A stretch of DNA of 64,000 bases from Terriglobus sp. TAA 43. Lineage in GTDB: Bacteria > Acidobacteriota > Terriglobia > Terriglobales > Acidobacteriaceae. Position numbers and translations under genes: made by a program. Of the stretch, positions 8,052 to 17,180 are shown piece after piece (position 1 is the stretch's first letter; each line of letters begins with the position of its first letter). The notes under the pieces were generated by a model. That model made no database searches, was not told the origin of the DNA, and worked only from the letters and a program-made list of their open reading frames with translations. The stretch is from NCBI RefSeq assembly GCF_000800015.1, contig NZ_JUGR01000001.1, positions 248,001 to 312,000 on the forward strand, read 5' to 3'.

Positions 8052-10241
8052 ATGGCAGGCCGGAAAGCGATGGCAACACGCGCGAACGCACCACAGAAGA
8101 CTTCACAGAGCGCACTCGGATCGCTCTCGCCGGAACAACTGATTCACTTCTTCCGCCTGATGTACCTTTCGCGGAAGACAGATGATCGCGAAATCTTGCT
8201 CAAACGCCAGCAGAAGATCTTCTTCCAGATCTCCTGCGCCGGCCACGAAGCGCTCCTCGTCGCCGCGGGACTTTCGCTAAAGCCGCGCTACGACTGGTTC
8301 TTCCCCTACTATCGTGATCGCGCATTCGCCCTTGCCGTCGGCCAGACGGTAAAGGATCAACTTCTGCAGGCAGTGGGAGCGGACGATCCCGGCAGCGGAG
8401 GACGCCAGATGCCTTCGCACTGGACCTCCAAGGAACTGCGACTTATGTCGCCTTCTTCCGCGACGGCCACGCAGCTTCTCCACGCCGTCGGTTGCGCGGA
8501 GGCAGGCCGCTATTTCACCCACCATCCGGAAGCTGCAAAAGGGAACTACGGCCCCGGCGACTACCGCGCTTTCAAGGACGTTGATTTCCATAAAGACGAA
8601 GTGGTGTACACCTCGGTAGGTGAGGGGTCCACTTCGCAGGGCGAATTTTGGGAGGCTCTGAACACAGCCTCCAACGCGAAACTTCCCGTGCTCTTCGTCG
8701 TGGAAGACAATGGCTACGCCATCTCCACGCCAGTCGAAGCGAACACGCCCGGCGGCAACATCTCGCGCCTCGTCGCGAACTTTCCCAACTTTCACTTCGC
8801 GGAGATTGACGGCACAGATCCCATCGCCAGCTATGAGGCGATGCAGGAAGCGGTCGCATACTGCCGCAGCGGCAAAGGCCCAGCGTTTGTTCACGGCCAT
8901 GTGATCCGTCCGTACTCGCACGCGCTCTCTGACGACGAGCGCTGGTACCGTCATTCATCGGAACTGGAAGCCGACGCTCTCCGCGATCCCATTCTGAAAA
9001 CTGAGGCGTTGCTGCTGCGCGAAAACATTCTTACGGAAGAGCAGCTTCAGAAGCTCAAGACAGAAGTGGACGACGAAGTCCGTCAGGCGGCAGACGAAGC
9101 ACTCGCAGCGGCGCTTCCCACCGTCGCCGGCATCACGAAGCATGTGTATTCGGAAGACCTGGACCCCACGGACAGCATCTTCTCCACCGAACTGAACCCG
9201 GTTGACAAGGTCGATCACACTATCGCCGATCTCATTAACTGCACTCTGCGCGACGAGATGGAGCGCGACGATCGGATTGTCATCTTCGGTGAGGATGTGG
9301 CAGATGCCACACGAGACGAATATCTCAAATCCGGCGAGATCAAAGGTAAGGGCGGTGTCTTCAAGATCACCGCTGGCCTGCAGACTCAGTTCGGTTCGGA
9401 TCGCGTTTTCAACTCTCCGCTTGCCGAAGCAAACATTGTAGGGCGCGCTATTGGCATGGCCGCACGTGGTCTAAAGCCGGTCGTCGAAATTCAGTTCTTC
9501 GATTACATCTGGCCCGCCGTACACCAGATGCGCAATGAGCTATCGAACTTCCGGTGGCGCTCAAACGGCAACCACTCTGCGCCGTTAGTCATCCGCGTTC
9601 CCATTGGGGGCTACCTCACGGGTGGTTCCATTTATCACTCGCAATCAGGCGAGAGCATCTTCACGCACACGCCGGGCATTCGAGTTGTTATGCCATCGTC
9701 CGCGCAGGATTTTGCGGGTCTGTTGCGCACCGCTATCCGTTGCGATGACCCGGTTCTGTTTCTGGAGCACAAGCGTCTTTACCGTGAAGCCTATGGCCGC
9801 GGCCCGAACCCCGGCCCGGAATACATGATTCCGTTTGGCAAGGCGAAGACCGTGAAACCCGGTTCAGACCTTACTGTCGTCACCTACGGTGCAGTGGTGC
9901 CGCGCGCCTTGCAGGCGGCCCAAAAGCTGGAACGCGAGAAGGGAATCTCGGCGGAGATCATCGACCTCCGTTCGCTCTCGCCCTATGACTTTGAAACCAT
10001 CGCTGAAAGCGTCCGCAAGACCAATCGTGTCATCATCGCGCATGAAGACATGCGTAGCTGGGGTTTCGGTGCGGAACTCGCCGCACGCATCAGTGACGAA
10101 CTCTTCCACGACCTCGACGCACCGGTGCGTCGCGTAGCGGGCATGGATACTTTCGTGGCCTACCAGCCGATTCTGGAAGATGCAATTCTGCCGCAGCCCG
10201 AACACATCTACACCGCAATGGTCGATCTGGCAGCTTTCTAA
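8052..10241 (+). CDS. Fused alpha/beta E1 component of a 2-oxo acid dehydrogenase complex
   Basis: 729 aa carrying both E1 halves in one chain. The alpha half (about 25-370) includes [31 protein letters not shown] and the thiamine diphosphate/Mg site region [14 protein letters not shown]...VEDNGYAIS. The beta half (about 390-729) includes [40 protein letters not shown] and [14 protein letters not shown]. This pattern is closest to branched-chain 2-oxoisovalerate or related dehydrogenases; the natural substrate cannot be read from sequence. The usual GDG..NN signature reads GEG..DN here. E2 and E3 genes are not adjacent. Start 8052 or the ATG at 8070 are both possible. A strong terminator follows. 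Confidence 0.9.
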   Translation: MAGRKAMATRANAPQKTSQSALGSLSPEQLIHFFRLMYLSRKTDDREILLKRQQKIFFQISCAGHEALLVAAGLSLKPRYDWFFPYYRDRAFALAVGQTVKDQLLQAVGADDPGSGGRQMPSHWTSKELRLMSPSSATATQLLHAVGCAEAGRYFTHHPEAAKGNYGPGDYRAFKDVDFHKDEVVYTSVGEGSTSQGEFWEALNTASNAKLPVLFVVEDNGYAISTPVEANTPGGNISRLVANFPNFHFAEIDGTDPIASYEAMQEAVAYCRSGKGPAFVHGHVIRPYSHALSDDERWYRHSSELEADALRDPILKTEALLLRENILTEEQLQKLKTEVDDEVRQAADEALAAALPTVAGITKHVYSEDLDPTDSIFSTELNPVDKVDHTIADLINCTLRDEMERDDRIVIFGEDVADATRDEYLKSGEIKGKGGVFKITAGLQTQFGSDRVFNSPLAEANIVGRAIGMAARGLKPVVEIQFFDYIWPAVHQMRNELSNFRWRSNGNHSAPLVIRVPIGGYLTGGSIYHSQSGESIFTHTPGIRVVMPSSAQDFAGLLRTAIRCDDPVLFLEHKRLYREAYGRGPNPGPEYMIPFGKAKTVKPGSDLTVVTYGAVVPRALQAAQKLEREKGISAEIIDLRSLSPYDFETIAESVRKTNRVIIAHEDMRSWGFGAELAARISDELFHDLDAPVRRVAGMDTFVAYQPILEDAILPQPEHIYTAMVDLAAF

Positions 10242-10257
10242 CTCCTCGAAAGTAGAA

Positions 10258-10299
10258 ACAAGCCGTCCCGAGTAACGCTCAGGGACGGCTTGTTTTTTT
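10258..10299 (+). terminator. Strong rho-independent terminator of the E1 gene
   Basis: ACAAGCCGTCCC (10258-10269) pairs with GGGACGGCTTGT (10282-10293), followed by a run of seven T. The hairpin overlaps the last base triplet of the convergent ppk gene (stop at 10279-10281). Confidence 0.85.
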
Positions 10300-12639
10300 G
10301 CTCGTTGAAGATTTGCGCGCGGCTGTTGCCTTCTTTGCAGGTCTCGCTGCCTTTTTGACGACGGCTTTCTTCGTCTTTGATTTACTCTCGGCTTGCACAG
10401 GAGACTTCTCTGCCACCGGCTTAGTCTTTGCAGCAGTAGGGGATGTGGGAGACATGGGGTCAGGCCAAGGCAGAGCCGCCAGTTCCATCAAGCGTTCCTG
10501 CGCATTTACAGGACGTGCGCCCACTGGAGGCCGTGTATAGCTGCCGTCCTCCTGCAGAAAACGCGATTTCACGTTATCCGCGAGATAGGTTTCAAGAATC
10601 TCATGCCGCAGGCGCTTCTTCAAATCAGGCTGCGTGACAGGATAGATCGCTTCGCATCGCTCAAACAGGTTGCGGGGCATCCAGTCTGCAGAGCCGCAGT
10701 AAACCTCAGTGTGATCAGCCGCACTTCCGTCTTCTACCTTGCTGCCATTCTGAAACCAGTAGATGCGGCTATGTTCCAGGAAGCGCCCAACGATGGAGCG
10801 CACTCGGATACTTTCGCTCAATTTACGCACGCCGGGACGCAGCGCACACATGCCTCGGACGATGAGGTCAATCTCCACACCAGCCTGTGATGCGGCATAC
10901 AACGCTCGGACGGTGTTGCCATCCAGCAGAGCATTCATCTTCGCGATGATGCGCGCAGGACGCCCTGCGCGTGCGTGCTGTGCCTCTCGTTCGATCAGGT
11001 GCAGAATATCCGTGGCAAGCGTAACGGGTGCCACCAGCAGCGGGCGGAAGGTCTCATTCTGCGCATCGGCAGTCAGGTAGTTGAACACCTTCTGCACCGC
11101 AGACGTGACTGCTTCATTCGCTGTTAGCAGGCTGACGTCGGTATAAAAACGAGCCGTAATCGAGTTGTAATTGCCCGTGCCCAGGTGTCCATAGCGACGC
11201 GTAACGCCATCCGGATCGCGACGCACAAGCAGCGCGAGCTTCGCGTGTGTCTTCAGGCCAACGATGCCGTGAAACACCTGCACGCCCGCGTCTTCCAGCG
11301 TGCGTGCCCAGCGGATGTTAGAGTCTTCATCGAACCGCGCCATCAACTCCACCACCACCGTCACGTCCGTGGTCTGCGCCGCGTCCAGCAAGGCCTGGAA
11401 GAGTGGTGAATCGCGCGATGTACGATACAGCGTCTGCTTGATGGAGATCACGCATTCGTCTTCTGCTCCGGCCTCGATAAATTTCTCCACGGTGCGGAAA
11501 GAATCGAACGGATGGTGCAGCAGGATGTCACGATTTCGAATGGTGTCGAAGAGACAGCCAGGCCGTCCGTCCGCTAAAGGCGGCGGTGCGAATTCTCGTC
11601 CGGCAAAGCGAGGAAATTTTAAGTCAGAGCGATCGACGGCGCTGTAGAGTTCCATCAGTCGCGTGAGGTTGACCGGATCGTCAACACGGAAGACCTGCCA
11701 GCGATCCAGCTCGAAGTTCACGCGAAGCTGGTCGATCAACTCCTCATCTGCTCCGGCCGAAATTTCCAGTCGCACCACATCGCCTTTGCGGCGATTATGA
11801 AGTTCCGCGCGCACACTCTCCAGCAGTGAACGTGATTCTTCTTCCTGCAGATAGAGATTGCTGTTGCGCGTTACACGGAAGGGCGACCGCGCAAGAATTT
11901 CGTATCCGGGAAACAGCCGCTGCATGCGCTCCTCAATCAACTCATGCAGGAAGAGAAAACGATACGTTCCATCCGCGGAAGGCAGGCGGATCAGCCGAGG
12001 CAGTGTGCGTGGCACTGTTACCACGCCCAGGGTGCTTCCTCCAAGCGGACGTTTATCGCGTTTGCTGCCTTTGCGTCGAAGCAGCAGGCCAATGCAGAGC
12101 GCCTTGTTCAGCACGCGTGGAAACGGGTGCGTCGGATCAATGGTGACTGGTGTCAACAATGGATCGACTTCGCGTTCGTAAAACTCGGCCGCGTGGCGCA
12201 GAGCTTCATTGTCCAGTTGCTTCCAGGAAAGAATGTCGATGCCCGCTTTACGCAATGAGGGCAACATGTCGCGTGTCCAGCCGGAATATTGTTCCCTGCT
12301 GAAGCGGTGCAGGTGATCCGCAAGCTGATCCAGCCGTTCCTGCTCTGTCAGTCCGTCATCGTCATCACCGGACGGCTGCTGATAGCCGTCTTCAATACGC
12401 TGCAGAATACCGGCTACACGCACTTCGATGAACTCATCCAGATTGGAAGCGGTAATCGCGAGAAACTTCACACGCTCCAGCAGGGGATTGCTGGTGTCCT
12501 GCGCCTCTTCCAGAACGCGGCTGTTGAACCGTAACCAGGACTCGTCGCGATTGAAGAAAAAATGGCGCGGCTGGCTGGAAGAAGACGTTTCGCGTCCGCT
12601 GCTGGCAGCAGACTTTCCTTTGCGTGACGATGTTGGCAT
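10279..12639 (-). CDS. ppk1: Polyphosphate kinase 1 with Lys/Ala-rich C-terminal tail
   Basis: 786 aa from the ATG at 12639 (AGAAGAG upstream); the open frame extends 24 codons further without support. PPK1 domains are in order: N-terminal helical domain (FFFNRDESWLRFNSRVLEEA, ITASNLDEFIEVRVAGI), head domain, and two phospholipase-D-like domains carrying the autophosphorylated histidine motif (GLKTHAKLALLVRR) and the second histidine (FLEHSRIYWFQNG). It makes inorganic polyphosphate from ATP reversibly. Beyond the normal end (about residue 720) is a tail rich in Lys, Ala, Ser and Thr, including KKAVVKKAARPAKKATAARK, unlike E. coli PPK. The region before it is Pro/Ser-rich. Confidence 0.95.
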   Translation of the reverse strand: MPTSSRKGKSAASSGRETSSSSQPRHFFFNRDESWLRFNSRVLEEAQDTSNPLLERVKFLAITASNLDEFIEVRVAGILQRIEDGYQQPSGDDDDGLTEQERLDQLADHLHRFSREQYSGWTRDMLPSLRKAGIDILSWKQLDNEALRHAAEFYEREVDPLLTPVTIDPTHPFPRVLNKALCIGLLLRRKGSKRDKRPLGGSTLGVVTVPRTLPRLIRLPSADGTYRFLFLHELIEERMQRLFPGYEILARSPFRVTRNSNLYLQEEESRSLLESVRAELHNRRKGDVVRLEISAGADEELIDQLRVNFELDRWQVFRVDDPVNLTRLMELYSAVDRSDLKFPRFAGREFAPPPLADGRPGCLFDTIRNRDILLHHPFDSFRTVEKFIEAGAEDECVISIKQTLYRTSRDSPLFQALLDAAQTTDVTVVVELMARFDEDSNIRWARTLEDAGVQVFHGIVGLKTHAKLALLVRRDPDGVTRRYGHLGTGNYNSITARFYTDVSLLTANEAVTSAVQKVFNYLTADAQNETFRPLLVAPVTLATDILHLIEREAQHARAGRPARIIAKMNALLDGNTVRALYAASQAGVEIDLIVRGMCALRPGVRKLSESIRVRSIVGRFLEHSRIYWFQNGSKVEDGSAADHTEVYCGSADWMPRNLFERCEAIYPVTQPDLKKRLRHEILETYLADNVKSRFLQEDGSYTRPPVGARPVNAQERLMELAALPWPDPMSPTSPTAAKTKPVAEKSPVQAESKSKTKKAVVKKAARPAKKATAARKSSTSKKTSRP

Positions 12640-12787
12640 GTTTCTCTTCTGTTGGATGCGGTTGTGCAGCGCAAGGCTATCAGAGATATGTGAACGAACC
12701 CGGAATATCACCTATCGTCCAACCAGAATGCGTGTTTCAGAGTCTATAGAAGAAACGCTCACACGTTTCGTTAGAGGGAGTGGCAAG

Positions 12788-13207
12788 ATGATGCGACAGA
12801 CAGGATTTGCAGTGCTGGCTTTGGGCGTGGTGGTTTCCGCGGGCAGTCTGATGGCGCAGACCGCCAAGCAGGATATGAAAGACGCTGGTCACGACACGGC
12901 GAAGGCCACCAAGAACACCGGGCACGCCATTGCCAAAGGAACTGAAACCGGCTACGACAAAACCAAGGAAGGCACCGTGAAGGCCGCCGATGCCACCGCT
13001 CACGGCACCAAGGTCGCTGCGCATAAAACAAAAGAAGGCACAGTGGATGCCGCTCATGCTACTGCGCACGGCACAAAAGTAGCGGCTGAGAAGACCAAGG
13101 AAGGCACTGTGAAGGCTGCGGATGCCACCGCACATGGCACCAAGGTCGCCGCTCATAAAACCAAGGTCGGCACAGAAAAGATGGCCGATAAGGTCGACGG
13201 GCACTAG
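12788..13207 (+). CDS. Exported 22-residue-repeat protein, LEA-like composition
   Basis: 139 aa from the first of two tandem ATGs (12788, 12791), preceded by GAGGGAG. A signal peptide (MMRQTGFAVLALGVVVSAGS, then LMAQ) is followed by a Lys/Thr/Ala/His/Gly-rich mature region. Three consecutive 22-residue units begin KTKEGTV and end HGTKVAA, with a fourth partial unit at the C-terminus (KTKVGTEKMADKVDGH). There are no cysteines and few large hydrophobics, so the mature protein is probably disordered or an amphipathic helix, as in group-3 LEA or YtxH-like proteins. A desiccation or envelope-stress role is inference only. A terminator follows immediately. Confidence 0.8.
   Translation: MMRQTGFAVLALGVVVSAGSLMAQTAKQDMKDAGHDTAKATKNTGHAIAKGTETGYDKTKEGTVKAADATAHGTKVAAHKTKEGTVDAAHATAHGTKVAAEKTKEGTVKAADATAHGTKVAAHKTKVGTEKMADKVDGH
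12959..13156 (+). repeat. Three in-frame 66-bp direct repeats
   Basis: Units 12959-13024, 13025-13090 and 13091-13156 each encode 22 residues (KTKEGTV.AA.ATAHGTKVAA.). Unit 2 has diverged in codon use from units 1 and 3 while keeping the protein pattern, which suggests selection on the protein sequence. Confidence 0.85.
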
Positions 13208-13223
13208 ACCTCATTCAAATACA

Positions 13224-13255
13224 AAAAGCGGGGATGCATTAGCATCCCCGCTTTT
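13224..13255. terminator. Bidirectional terminator between repeat-protein gene and ctaA
   Basis: GCGGGGATGC (13228-13237) and GCATCCCCGC (13242-13251) flank the loop ATTA. AAAA lies on the left and TTTT on the right, so the hairpin works for both convergent genes. Confidence 0.85.
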
Positions 13256-13270
13256 CTGTCTATACCCTTG

Positions 13271-14206
13271 CTACGTCGTCGAAGGCTTGGCAAGAAACAG
13301 CGGAACGCTGATGCCGATGAGCGAAATCCAGAACAGGTCGGCTCCAAAAAGATGCAGCACCTGGATCCATGTCGGCGCCAGCATCAGCACATCGGCAACG
13401 CCAATCAACATCTGCAGAGCGAGATTCGCAAAGAGCAGATTCGCCGCGAGGCCAGCGTTGTTCTGCTTCAGTCGTTTTGCTAACGACAACGTTGCGGCAA
13501 CGATCAACAGCGAGGCTGCGGGATGTATCCAGCGCATACGAATGAGCAGCGGCGAATCAGCTGCAAAATCAGCCGCAATAGCCGCATGAAGCGAATGCGA
13601 CGGGAAGATCGTGTCGGCCAGCGCTGCCACCGATCCCGCTGCACCCGTAATAAGAACAGCAACAATCGTCAGCAGCGAGGCCTGTCGCAAGGGCTTGTTA
13701 TAGGCAGAGGCCTTCAGATTTCCCAACAAGACAGCTACGGTAGTCGTAGCTGCCAACAGGATCATCGTGTTGGTGAAGTGGATGGACTGCACGAAAACAC
13801 GCATGTTTGACGTGTTGTTTTCAACGTAATGCCCCAGCACCAGAACCGCGCCCAGCAGTGCTTCCAAGATCAGAAAAGCGAGCGACCATAGCGCCGCCTT
13901 ACGTGCCGGATGTTGCTTTGGCGTAGCCAGGAAAGTCCACCCAGCCAACACAAAGAACATGGTTCCCGATATGCCGGTCAGTGACCGGTGCATGAACTCA
14001 ATGATCGTGGCCAGCCGCTGGAAGTGCGGGAGCACCTCGCCATTGCACAGCGGCCAGTGAGCGCCACAGCCCGCGCCGGAAGAGGTGGCGCGAACCACCG
14101 CACCCTGCAAAACCACCACAACAAAGAGCGCAAGCGTGGCCCACGCCCACAGGCGCACTCCTTTCAGAGAACGTGTCTGGCTGGGCGTGGCAACGGCGGT
14201 ATTCAT
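13271..14206 (-). CDS. ctaA: Heme A synthase, COX15/CtaA family
   Basis: 311 aa with about eight membrane helices. Diagnostic features are the conserved Cys pair in the first extracytoplasmic loop (Cys47 and Cys54 in GCGAHWPLC), EFMHRSLTG with Glu70 and His73, and further heme-ligand histidines in VQSIHFTNT, SLHAAIAAD and RWIHPAASL. The enzyme oxidises the C8 methyl of heme O to give heme A for aa3-type cytochrome oxidases, in the inner membrane. It lies 26 bases downstream of proC on the same strand and is probably co-transcribed with it. No ctaB or oxidase gene is nearby. Confidence 0.92.
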   Translation of the reverse strand: MNTAVATPSQTRSLKGVRLWAWATLALFVVVVLQGAVVRATSSGAGCGAHWPLCNGEVLPHFQRLATIIEFMHRSLTGISGTMFFVLAGWTFLATPKQHPARKAALWSLAFLILEALLGAVLVLGHYVENNTSNMRVFVQSIHFTNTMILLAATTTVAVLLGNLKASAYNKPLRQASLLTIVAVLITGAAGSVAALADTIFPSHSLHAAIAADFAADSPLLIRMRWIHPAASLLIVAATLSLAKRLKQNNAGLAANLLFANLALQMLIGVADVLMLAPTWIQVLHLFGADLFWISLIGISVPLFLAKPSTT

Positions 14207-14232
14207 ATTTCGTTTCCCTAACTAACTTCAGG

Positions 14233-15090
14233 TTATCCGGCTGCGAGCTCTTTCGCGCGTTGCGTCGCACGCTTCACTGCCTTGATCAGAGTGACGCGAA
14301 GACCGCCTTCTTCCAGTTCAAGAATGCCGTCCACCGTGCAGCCTGCCGGAGTGGTGACCGCGTCCTTCAACAGTGCAGGGTGATAGCCGGTTTCAAGCAC
14401 CATCCGCGCGGAACCAAAAGTCGTCTGCGCCGCAAGCTGTGTTGCAATATCCCGTGGCAGACCGACATTCACACCAGCCTCGGCCAGCGCCTCAATGATG
14501 ATGTAAATGAACGCTGGACCAGAACCCGAAAGCCCCGTAACAGCATCCATGTGCTTCTCATCCACCACCACGGTGCGACCCACAGTGCCGAAGATGCGCT
14601 GCGCAATGCCGAGCTGATCCTCCGACACAAAGCGTCCGCGGCATAGCGCCGTAATGCCGGCACCCAACATCGCCGGAGTATTCGGCATGGAACGCACCAC
14701 GGGCATCTCGATGCTAGCGGCATCTTCAATCGCCGAGGTCTTCACCGACGCTGCGAACGACACGAGCATCTTCTGCGGCGTGAGTACCGGTCGAATCTGC
14801 TCAATCAGCGCGGGCACCTGGATTGGCTTCACGCCAAGCAGAATCACGTCTGCCTGCTTCGCCGCCTCCACGTTGTCCGTGGTCACTTCCACGCTGTACT
14901 GCGCAGAAAGCGCATGGGCGCGCTCCGGGTGGGCAACGGTCGCAATGATCTGTTCGGCATGCAATAGGTTGTTCTTCAGGAAGGCCTGCAGAAGAATGCC
15001 GCCCATTTTGCCGGTTCCCAGGATTGCCACCTTGATACCGGGCATCGCTGCGGGGGGCAGTGTGTTTTCGTATTCCAGTTCTGTGCTCAT
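14233..15090 (-). CDS. proC: Pyrroline-5-carboxylate reductase
   Basis: 285 aa, normal length for ProC. An N-terminal Rossmann fold carries the NAD(P)-binding motif AILGTGKMGGILL (about 24-36), and the C-terminal dimerisation domain carries the family signature region (ALAEAGVNVGLPRDIATQLA and DAVTTPAGCTVDGILELE). It catalyses the last step of proline synthesis, reduction of 1-pyrroline-5-carboxylate in the cytoplasm. AAGAAG precedes the ATG. It is the first gene of a probable proC-ctaA unit. Confidence 0.95.
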   Translation of the reverse strand: MSTELEYENTLPPAAMPGIKVAILGTGKMGGILLQAFLKNNLLHAEQIIATVAHPERAHALSAQYSVEVTTDNVEAAKQADVILLGVKPIQVPALIEQIRPVLTPQKMLVSFAASVKTSAIEDAASIEMPVVRSMPNTPAMLGAGITALCRGRFVSEDQLGIAQRIFGTVGRTVVVDEKHMDAVTGLSGSGPAFIYIIIEALAEAGVNVGLPRDIATQLAAQTTFGSARMVLETGYHPALLKDAVTTPAGCTVDGILELEEGGLRVTLIKAVKRATQRAKELAAG

Positions 15091-15147
15091 GCTCTTCTTA
15101 TCGCCGCTCTTGGATAGTGTCTAAGAAATTTCTGTTCTCTTAAGAGT

Positions 15148-15177
15148 AACGCCAGCCGGTAAATGCCGGCTGGCGTT
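15148..15177 (-). terminator. Hairpin downstream of M28 peptidase gene
   Basis: AACGCCAGCCGG (15148-15159) and CCGGCTGGCGTT (15166-15177) form a 12-bp stem with a six-base loop. It lies between the peptidase stop (15201) and the proC promoter region, so it should end peptidase transcription; the T-tract is short. Confidence 0.65.
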
Positions 15178-15200
15178 TGTGTGCGGTGATCGTTGCCGGG

Positions 15201-16811
15201 TTATTTCTGATCTGCAAAAGAGCTTTCCGGATACCATTCCGGTCTCGGCCCATTGGCGACGCGGGTCGTCAGCTGTCCAAGCACCACGGTGAACTGTGCA
15301 GCAGCAGCCTTATCAACAGGTTGTTGCAGATCATCGCTCGGCTTGTGGTAGCGAGTCTTCACCCAATCCATGAAAATCTTCTGCTCAGGCGAATCGGGCG
15401 TCCAGCCAAACTTGAATGCCAGCGCCGGAATGCCCTGCTTCACGAAATTCACCTGGTCCGAGCGGACAAAGCGGTTCTCGTCCGGCTGCTTGTCGAACTG
15501 AACTTCAACGTCGTTCAACTGGAACGCGGCACGGGCATCGTTACCCAGGGTGCTTTCGCCAAGGCCCTGTACTTCAATGAAGCGGAGGGGGAACAGGGGC
15601 AGATACATGTCCATGTTCAGATCAGCGACAACATCCTTCTTGGGGACGGTGGGCTTACTCGCGAAGTACGCAGAACCAAGTTCGCCCAGCTCCTCACCCG
15701 CTAGCGTAATGAACAAGATTGATCGCTTCGGATGCGGATACTTCGCCATCAGCTTCGCACATTCAATCACTGAAGCTGAGCCGGAAGCGTTGTCCATCGC
15801 GCCGTTGTACAGGCTATCGCCATTGACAGGACGACCAATGCCAAGGTGGTCCAGATGCGCGCTGACAACAACATATTCCTTCTTTAGCTTGGCGTCAGAA
15901 CCTTCCAGCAGGCCAATCACGTTGGACATGTGAACCGCCGCAGCCTTGCTGATCGTCGTCTTCGCTTCAAGCGTGCCGGGCAATGCGAAATGCGGCAACG
16001 TCTCGCCAGCGTTGGCCAGCTTGCGAAGTTCTTCATAGCTATGACCGCTGCCTCCGAAGAGCTTGTCACCGGCGTTGTAGGCAATGGTGGCGCTCACCTG
16101 CAACCCCTTCATGCTGTTCAGAGCGGGATCTTCAAACAGAAGGCGTGCGCCACCCGCGCGGGCGGGGCCATTGGCATTGTTCTGCGGCGGAGCAAGTGCC
16201 AGCGAGATCATGCCCACTGCACCGGCTGCGGCAAGCTGTTTCCACCGCTGATCGTTGCTGCGAGCATAGGCACGCTGAGGCCCCTGCAGGTTGATCGGAG
16301 GCGCATTAAAGAAGACAACAACCTTGCCCTTTACATCTGTTCCAGCAAAATCGTCGATGTGCTTCTTCGGAATGCGAAGGCCGTAGCCAATGAAGACCAT
16401 TGGCGAGTTCGAAACTGAGGTGTTCTCCATGCCGGGAGCCAGCGTCGCATCGGAGCCGATAGGGAAGTCAATGGTCTTGCCGCTGGCGTTGATGCGGAAG
16501 AACGAGGCAGCTGTGTCAATCGACGTGGGCACAAGCGCAAATGACTGCTGATAGCCGTTGGTGCCCGCAGGTTTTAAGCCAATAGCTTTGAACTGTTCTT
16601 CGACATACGCCACTGCCTTTTCATACCCCGGAGTTCCGGCGCGACGGCCTTCCAGCTTGTCATCCGCCAGGTACGAAACGTGCGCCCACCAGGCATTCGC
16701 AGGGCCGGACCAGTCCTTGCGCTCATTCAGCAGTGGAATCTGCGCAGAAGCTGCAAGCGAGGCGAACGAAAAGCAGAGCAGCGTAGCGGCGAGTCGCGAT
16801 AGACGACGCAT
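15201..16811 (-). CDS. Secreted M28-family metallopeptidase (aminopeptidase type) with PA domain
   Basis: 536 aa from the ATG at 16811, which has CAGGAG ten bases upstream; a longer frame start at 16853 lacks support. The signal peptide ends near ASLAASAQ (residue 24). A protease-associated (PA) domain is inserted at about 130-290 (VFIGYGL, GKVVVFFNAPP). The M28 zinc ligands are present: His319 and Asp321 (SAHLDHLG region), MDNASG, GEELGELG, NMDMY and the C-terminal His in RYHKPSDD. It is expected to be a periplasmic or secreted zinc aminopeptidase releasing N-terminal amino acids. It is a single gene between two hairpins. Confidence 0.92.
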   Translation of the reverse strand: MRRLSRLAATLLCFSFASLAASAQIPLLNERKDWSGPANAWWAHVSYLADDKLEGRRAGTPGYEKAVAYVEEQFKAIGLKPAGTNGYQQSFALVPTSIDTAASFFRINASGKTIDFPIGSDATLAPGMENTSVSNSPMVFIGYGLRIPKKHIDDFAGTDVKGKVVVFFNAPPINLQGPQRAYARSNDQRWKQLAAAGAVGMISLALAPPQNNANGPARAGGARLLFEDPALNSMKGLQVSATIAYNAGDKLFGGSGHSYEELRKLANAGETLPHFALPGTLEAKTTISKAAAVHMSNVIGLLEGSDAKLKKEYVVVSAHLDHLGIGRPVNGDSLYNGAMDNASGSASVIECAKLMAKYPHPKRSILFITLAGEELGELGSAYFASKPTVPKKDVVADLNMDMYLPLFPLRFIEVQGLGESTLGNDARAAFQLNDVEVQFDKQPDENRFVRSDQVNFVKQGIPALAFKFGWTPDSPEQKIFMDWVKTRYHKPSDDLQQPVDKAAAAQFTVVLGQLTTRVANGPRPEWYPESSFADQK

Positions 16812-16886
16812 GGGCAGAGAACTCCTGCGGAAATTGGGTATTAGTGGCTCCATAGTAACTCGCTCAAGGGATTTTCGTTGAAGCCG

Positions 16887-17171
16887 ATGAGGAAGGTAAC
16901 CGATGCAATTTCAGCAGGAGACGAGACTGCCCCAATGGCGGAACCCGCAGTGTTTGTGTTTACCGTGATGTTTGTTCTGCCTCTCGCCGGGGCCGCGAAG
17001 GTGTTCTTCAGTTCGCGCGACTCCCACGAACATCTTGTGCATGACAAAATGGCGCGCCAAACACTGACGGGGATGCCGCTCCGAGAGACATTGCAACGTA
17101 TGGGCATTCCTGCCCTGGCAGATGGCAATGTAGAAAGGCCCGGCGATGCCGGGCCTTCTACAACCTGTTAA
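16887..17171 (+). CDS. Doubtful small membrane-protein ORF
   Basis: 94 aa if started at the ATG at 16887 (a TTG at 16878 is also in frame). It contains one hydrophobic segment (PAVFVFTVMFVLPLAGAAKVFF, split by a proline) and a charged C-terminal part (HDKMARQTLTGMPLRETLQ). The last third reads through the murA terminator hairpin, which argues against it. No family is recognised and the ribosome site is poor. It is listed because it is the only plausible coding content of this gap. Confidence 0.22.
   Translation: MRKVTDAISAGDETAPMAEPAVFVFTVMFVLPLAGAAKVFFSSRDSHEHLVHDKMARQTLTGMPLRETLQRMGIPALADGNVERPGDAGPSTTC
17132..17159 (-). terminator. Terminator of murA
   Basis: AGAAAGGCCCGGC and GCCGGGCCTTCT form a stem of about 12 bp with a three-base loop, 22 bases beyond the murA stop. 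A short T-rich stretch follows on the minus strand. Confidence 0.7.
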
Positions 17172-17180
17172 CTTTGTTGC

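Larger units (their letters stand above)
16812..17180. other. 369-base intergenic region between M28 peptidase and murA
   Basis: Holds the peptidase ribosome site and upstream sequence on the left and the murA terminator hairpin (17132-17159) on the right. The only coding candidate is a weak plus-strand frame at 16887-17171. Minus-strand frames through the same bases look like chance frames. I see no repeat or RNA gene. Confidence 0.6.

Noticed and set aside
12959-13156. Non-coding minisatellite
   Set aside because: The 66-bp period is in frame within a gene with a signal peptide, ribosome site and terminator.
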